Source: Phycisphaerae bacterium
Lineage (GTDB): Bacteria; Planctomycetota; Phycisphaerae; UBA1845
NCBI GenBank assembly: GCA_029260135.1
Contig: JAJDDV010000072.1
Span: 1-47,796, forward strand
DNA: 47,796 bases
Direction: 5' to 3'
Shown: positions 45,785 to 47,796 of the stretch, in pieces
How positions within the stretch are numbered: the stretch's first letter is position 1
Layout of the letters: the number at the start of each line of letters is the position of its first letter
Translations under genes and position numbers: made by a program
Notes under the pieces: model-generated
The model's input: only the letters and a program-made list of their open reading frames with translations
Database searches by the model: none
What the model was told of the DNA's origin: nothing

Positions 45785-46204
45785 ATGGCCATGATGCCCA
45801 AGCGAGTCAAGTGGCGCAAGAGCCAACGTGGCAAACTGCGCGGCGTGGCATCGCGTGGGAACGCCGTGGTCTTTGGCGAGTACGGCCTGCAGGTTCTGCA
45901 GACGGGTTGGATCACCGCCCGGCAGATTGAGGCGGGCCGTGTGGCGGCCACGCACTACCTCCACCGCGAGGGACGGGTCTACGTGCGGTTGTTTCCGCAG
46001 AAGCCCGTGTCGTCCAAGCCGCTTGAAACGCGGATGGGAAAGGGAAAGGGTGACCCGGAGTATTGGGTCGCCTGTGTCCGAGAAGGAATGGTGATGTTCG
46101 AGTTGGGCGGGGTCGAGGAAGATGTGGCGCGAAACGCGCTGCGTCGCGTCGCTCACAAAATGCCGTATCGATGTCGCTTTGTTAAACGGCGTCACGGCGT
46201 CTAG
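45785..46204 (+). CDS. rplP: 50S ribosomal protein L16
   Basis: The 139-residue product has MMPKRVKWRKSQRGKLRGVASRGN, FGEYGLQVLQTGWITARQIEAGR, RVYVRLFPQKPVSSKPLETRMGKGKGDPEYWVACVREG, the L16 loop near the A-site finger. ATG 45785 has AAGGAGATG upstream at 45770-45778. Confidence 0.98.
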   Translation: MAMMPKRVKWRKSQRGKLRGVASRGNAVVFGEYGLQVLQTGWITARQIEAGRVAATHYLHREGRVYVRLFPQKPVSSKPLETRMGKGKGDPEYWVACVREGMVMFELGGVEEDVARNALRRVAHKMPYRCRFVKRRHGV

Positions 46205-46227
46205 GTTGGGCAGCGGAGTAGCGCGTT

Positions 46228-46476
46228 ATGAAGGCAGGCGAACTAAGGGCGATGAAGACCGCGGAGTTGCACGCGGAATTGGAGCGGCTTCGCCGTCACC
46301 TGTTTGACCTGAAATCGCAGGCGGTCACCGAGAAGCTGGAAAACCCCAATCAGCTCACGATCACACACAAGGATATCGCACGCGTGCTCACCATCATGAA
46401 CGAGCGCGGTGAAGAGAATATTGAGGAAACGCAGCGACACCTGGAGTCGGTCGCGGCGCATCGTCGTAGCGGATAG
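46228..46476 (+). CDS. rpmC: 50S ribosomal protein L29
   Basis: The 82-residue product, MKAGELRAMKTAELHAELERLRRHLFDLKSQAVTEKLEN and ITHKDIARVLTIMNER, has the L29 two-helix hairpin and about 15 extra C-terminal residues compared with common forms (about 65). Confidence 0.94.
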   Translation: MKAGELRAMKTAELHAELERLRRHLFDLKSQAVTEKLENPNQLTITHKDIARVLTIMNERGEENIEETQRHLESVAAHRRSG

Positions 46477-46541
46477 TGAGGCGTCAAGAGCCTCCGGTCG
46501 GCCCGGTGGGTCGGCGGGGGTCTGTGGAAGGAATGATCGTA

Positions 46542-46811
46542 GTGGCTATCGCAGGTGACAAAACTCGAGGAATCCGCGAGCGTCGCGTGGGAAAGGTCCT
46601 ATCGAACAAGGGCGATAAGACGATCCGCGTCCGCTTCGAGTATACCGTCAAGCATCCGAAGTACGGCAAGTATTACAGGCGGTCGACGACGCTGCACACG
46701 CATGACGAGAGTAACGTGGCCAAGGTCGGTGATTCCGTGGAAGTTGTCGGATGCCGGCCAATGTCCAAGCTGAAGTGCTGGCGGTTGTTGCGCGTGGTTC
46801 GGGAGGCGTAA
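46542..46811 (+). CDS. rpsQ: 30S ribosomal protein S17
   Basis: The 89-residue product has RERRVGKVLSNKGDKTIRVRFEYTVKHPKYGKYYRRSTTLHTHDE and the GDSVEVVGCRPMSKLKCWRL OB-fold end. GTG 46542 is preferred because GGAAGGA (46526-46532) is 9 bases away; this site directly touches the ATG at 46533 and could not serve it. Starting at 46476 (overlapping rpmC) would add an unrelated basic stretch. Confidence 0.95.
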   Translation: MAIAGDKTRGIRERRVGKVLSNKGDKTIRVRFEYTVKHPKYGKYYRRSTTLHTHDESNVAKVGDSVEVVGCRPMSKLKCWRLLRVVREA

Positions 46812-46862
46812 ACCTCGCCCGCCGGGCACGAAGGGTCGTTCCGAGACGTTGAGACGAGCACA

Positions 46863-47279
46863 ATGATTCAACTGCAAACGATGGTCGATGTTGCAGACAA
46901 CACGGGGGCCAAGGCCGCCATGGTGTTCAACGTCTACAAGGGGAGCACCGCCCGGCGAGGCAAGAAACGCCTGAAATCGGCGAGAATCGGCGACATCGTT
47001 CTGGTGACCGTGAAGAAGTCCTTGCCCAATAGCGAGTTCTCTGGCGGGGCCGATCGAAAGGATCGGTCCAAGCGGCGAAAGGCCAAAGCGGTCGTCGTGC
47101 GGATGAAGGCGCCCACGCGCAGGCCCGACGGAAGCTACGTACGGTTCGACAGCAACGCCGTCGTCCTGCTCGATGAGAAGAACGAACCGCGCGGTACGAG
47201 GATCTTCGGACCGGTCGCCCGTGAGCTGCGCGAGAAGAATTTCATGAAGATCGTCTCCTTGGCGGAAGAGGTCATCTGA
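46863..47279 (+). CDS. rplN: 50S ribosomal protein L14
   Basis: The product has 138 residues against the usual 122. It starts [20 protein letters not shown] and ends [28 protein letters not shown], typical of L14. Compared with E. coli there is an insertion of about 13-15 residues near 66-80 (between VKKSLPNSE and KAKAVVVR), rich in Arg, Lys, Asp and Gly. The 3' end overlaps rplX by one base (TGATG). Confidence 0.96.
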   Translation: MIQLQTMVDVADNTGAKAAMVFNVYKGSTARRGKKRLKSARIGDIVLVTVKKSLPNSEFSGGADRKDRSKRRKAKAVVVRMKAPTRRPDGSYVRFDSNAVVLLDEKNEPRGTRIFGPVARELREKNFMKIVSLAEEVI

Positions 47280-47629
47280 TGGCGGCACATATTCGCAAGA
47301 ACGACGTCGTGCAGGTGATCGCGGGTGACCACCGCGGTGCGAGGGGAAAGGTCCTCCGGATCGATCTGAAACGACTTTTGGTGGTCGTCGAGGGCGTGAA
47401 CATGGTCTACCGCCACGTTCGCCCGTCGCGACGGAATCCGCAAGGGGGGCGATTGCAGAAAGAGGCGCCCATCCACTTGTCGAACGTGTTGCCCTACGAC
47501 TCCGGGACAGGGAAGGGGCTTCGCGTTCATTTTGAAACGTCGGCGGATGGCGGGCGGGCGAAACGCCGCGTCAACACGGCCGGTACGACGTTGCACACGT
47601 TGACCAGGGCGGAGCGCTCCGGCAAGTAG
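47279..47629 (+). CDS. rplX: 50S ribosomal protein L24
   Basis: The 116-residue product has HIRKNDVVQVIAGDHRGARGKVLRI, a KOW motif, then GVNMVYRHVRPSRRNPQGG and KEAPIHLSNVLPYDSGTGKG. ATG 47279 overlaps the rplN stop by one base (TGATG), so translation is coupled. A short basic C-terminal tail extends beyond the family minimum. Confidence 0.96.
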   Translation: MAAHIRKNDVVQVIAGDHRGARGKVLRIDLKRLLVVVEGVNMVYRHVRPSRRNPQGGRLQKEAPIHLSNVLPYDSGTGKGLRVHFETSADGGRAKRRVNTAGTTLHTLTRAERSGK

Positions 47630-47667
47630 AAAACGCCGGCGCAAGCCGGGATGTGAGAAGAAGCCCG

Positions 47668-47796
47668 ATGGCTAGATTGCTGGATCATTACAAGGAAAAG
47701 ATTGTCCCGGAGTTGATGGAGGCGCTGGAGATCCGCAATCCGATGGCGGTCCCGCGGCTCCAGAAGATGGTGGTCTCCATGGGCACCGGTTCGCCG
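47668..47796 (+). CDS. rplE: 50S ribosomal protein L5, N-terminal part only
   Basis: The first 43 codons are present before the right edge: MARLLDHYKEKIVPELMEA and NPMAVPRLQKMVVSMGTGS, matching L5. It starts the spc part of the cluster. ATG 47668 follows GAGAAG about 9 bases upstream. Confidence 0.93.
   Translation, partial: MARLLDHYKEKIVPELMEALEIRNPMAVPRLQKMVVSMGTGSP

Noticed and set aside
38332..47796. Missing tuf after fusA taken as a deletion
   Set aside because: The tuf gene is present at the head of the cluster after tRNA-Thr, a common alternative arrangement.
1..47796. CRISPR arrays, insertion sequences, prophage or att sites
   Set aside because: No regularly spaced repeats, transposase motifs or integrase genes were found on either strand.

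Overview
The window is about 47.8 kb of high-GC bacterial chromosome, and it looks like a member of the Planctomycetota (perhaps Phycisphaerae or an uncultured relative). That placement is inference. It rests on an EF-Tu whose switch I lacks the usual ARGITIN stretch and carries an RDATK-type sequence that I recall from planctomycetes, and on a diverged EF-G. A lipid A acyltransferase, lipoproteins and secretion-type ATPase parts indicate an outer membrane. No insertion sequence, prophage, CRISPR array or rRNA gene was seen.

Positions 1-22300 are a mosaic of short transcription units on both strands. From left to right they hold: a truncated minus-strand GTPase running off the left edge; clpC behind a good sigma70-type promoter; a small four-helix membrane protein; an exported cysteine-rich protein; an lpxL/htrB-like acyltransferase (minus) divergent from queA; a TSUP permease whose 3' end overlaps a minus-strand DUF2723 membrane protein; a small winged-helix regulator; a DUF4920-like lipoprotein (minus); a plus-strand trio of conserved hypothetical protein, lipoprotein and giant ExeA-like ATPase/coiled-coil protein; a degenerate CPBP membrane protein; and a minus-strand aldo/keto reductase plus polysaccharide-copolymerase-like pair.

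Positions 22499-47796 are one continuous plus-strand information-processing superoperon: tRNA-Thr, tuf, rpmG, tRNA-Trp, secE, nusG, rplK, rplA, rplJ, rplL, rpoB, [GNAT], rpoC, rpsL, [bioY], rpsG, fusA, rpsJ, rplC, rplD, rplW, rplB, rpsS, rplV, rpsC, rplP, rpmC, rpsQ, rplN, rplX and a partial rplE. Two matching promoters (TTGACA, 16 bp, TAT-CT) sit ahead of tRNA-Thr and of rpsJ. The order is the classic rif/str/S10/spc order, except that tuf lies at the front and two non-ribosomal genes are inserted: an acetyltransferase-like gene between rpoB and rpoC, and the biotin transporter gene bioY between rpsL and rpsG.

The most unusual items are the ExeA-type ATPase with a DQ Walker B fused to roughly 900 residues of coiled coil, the two inserted genes in the RNA polymerase and str operons, the altered EF-Tu switch I, S12 with arginine at position 88, and the exported CxC-rich protein. 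All calls come from reading the sequence only; no database search or structure prediction was run.
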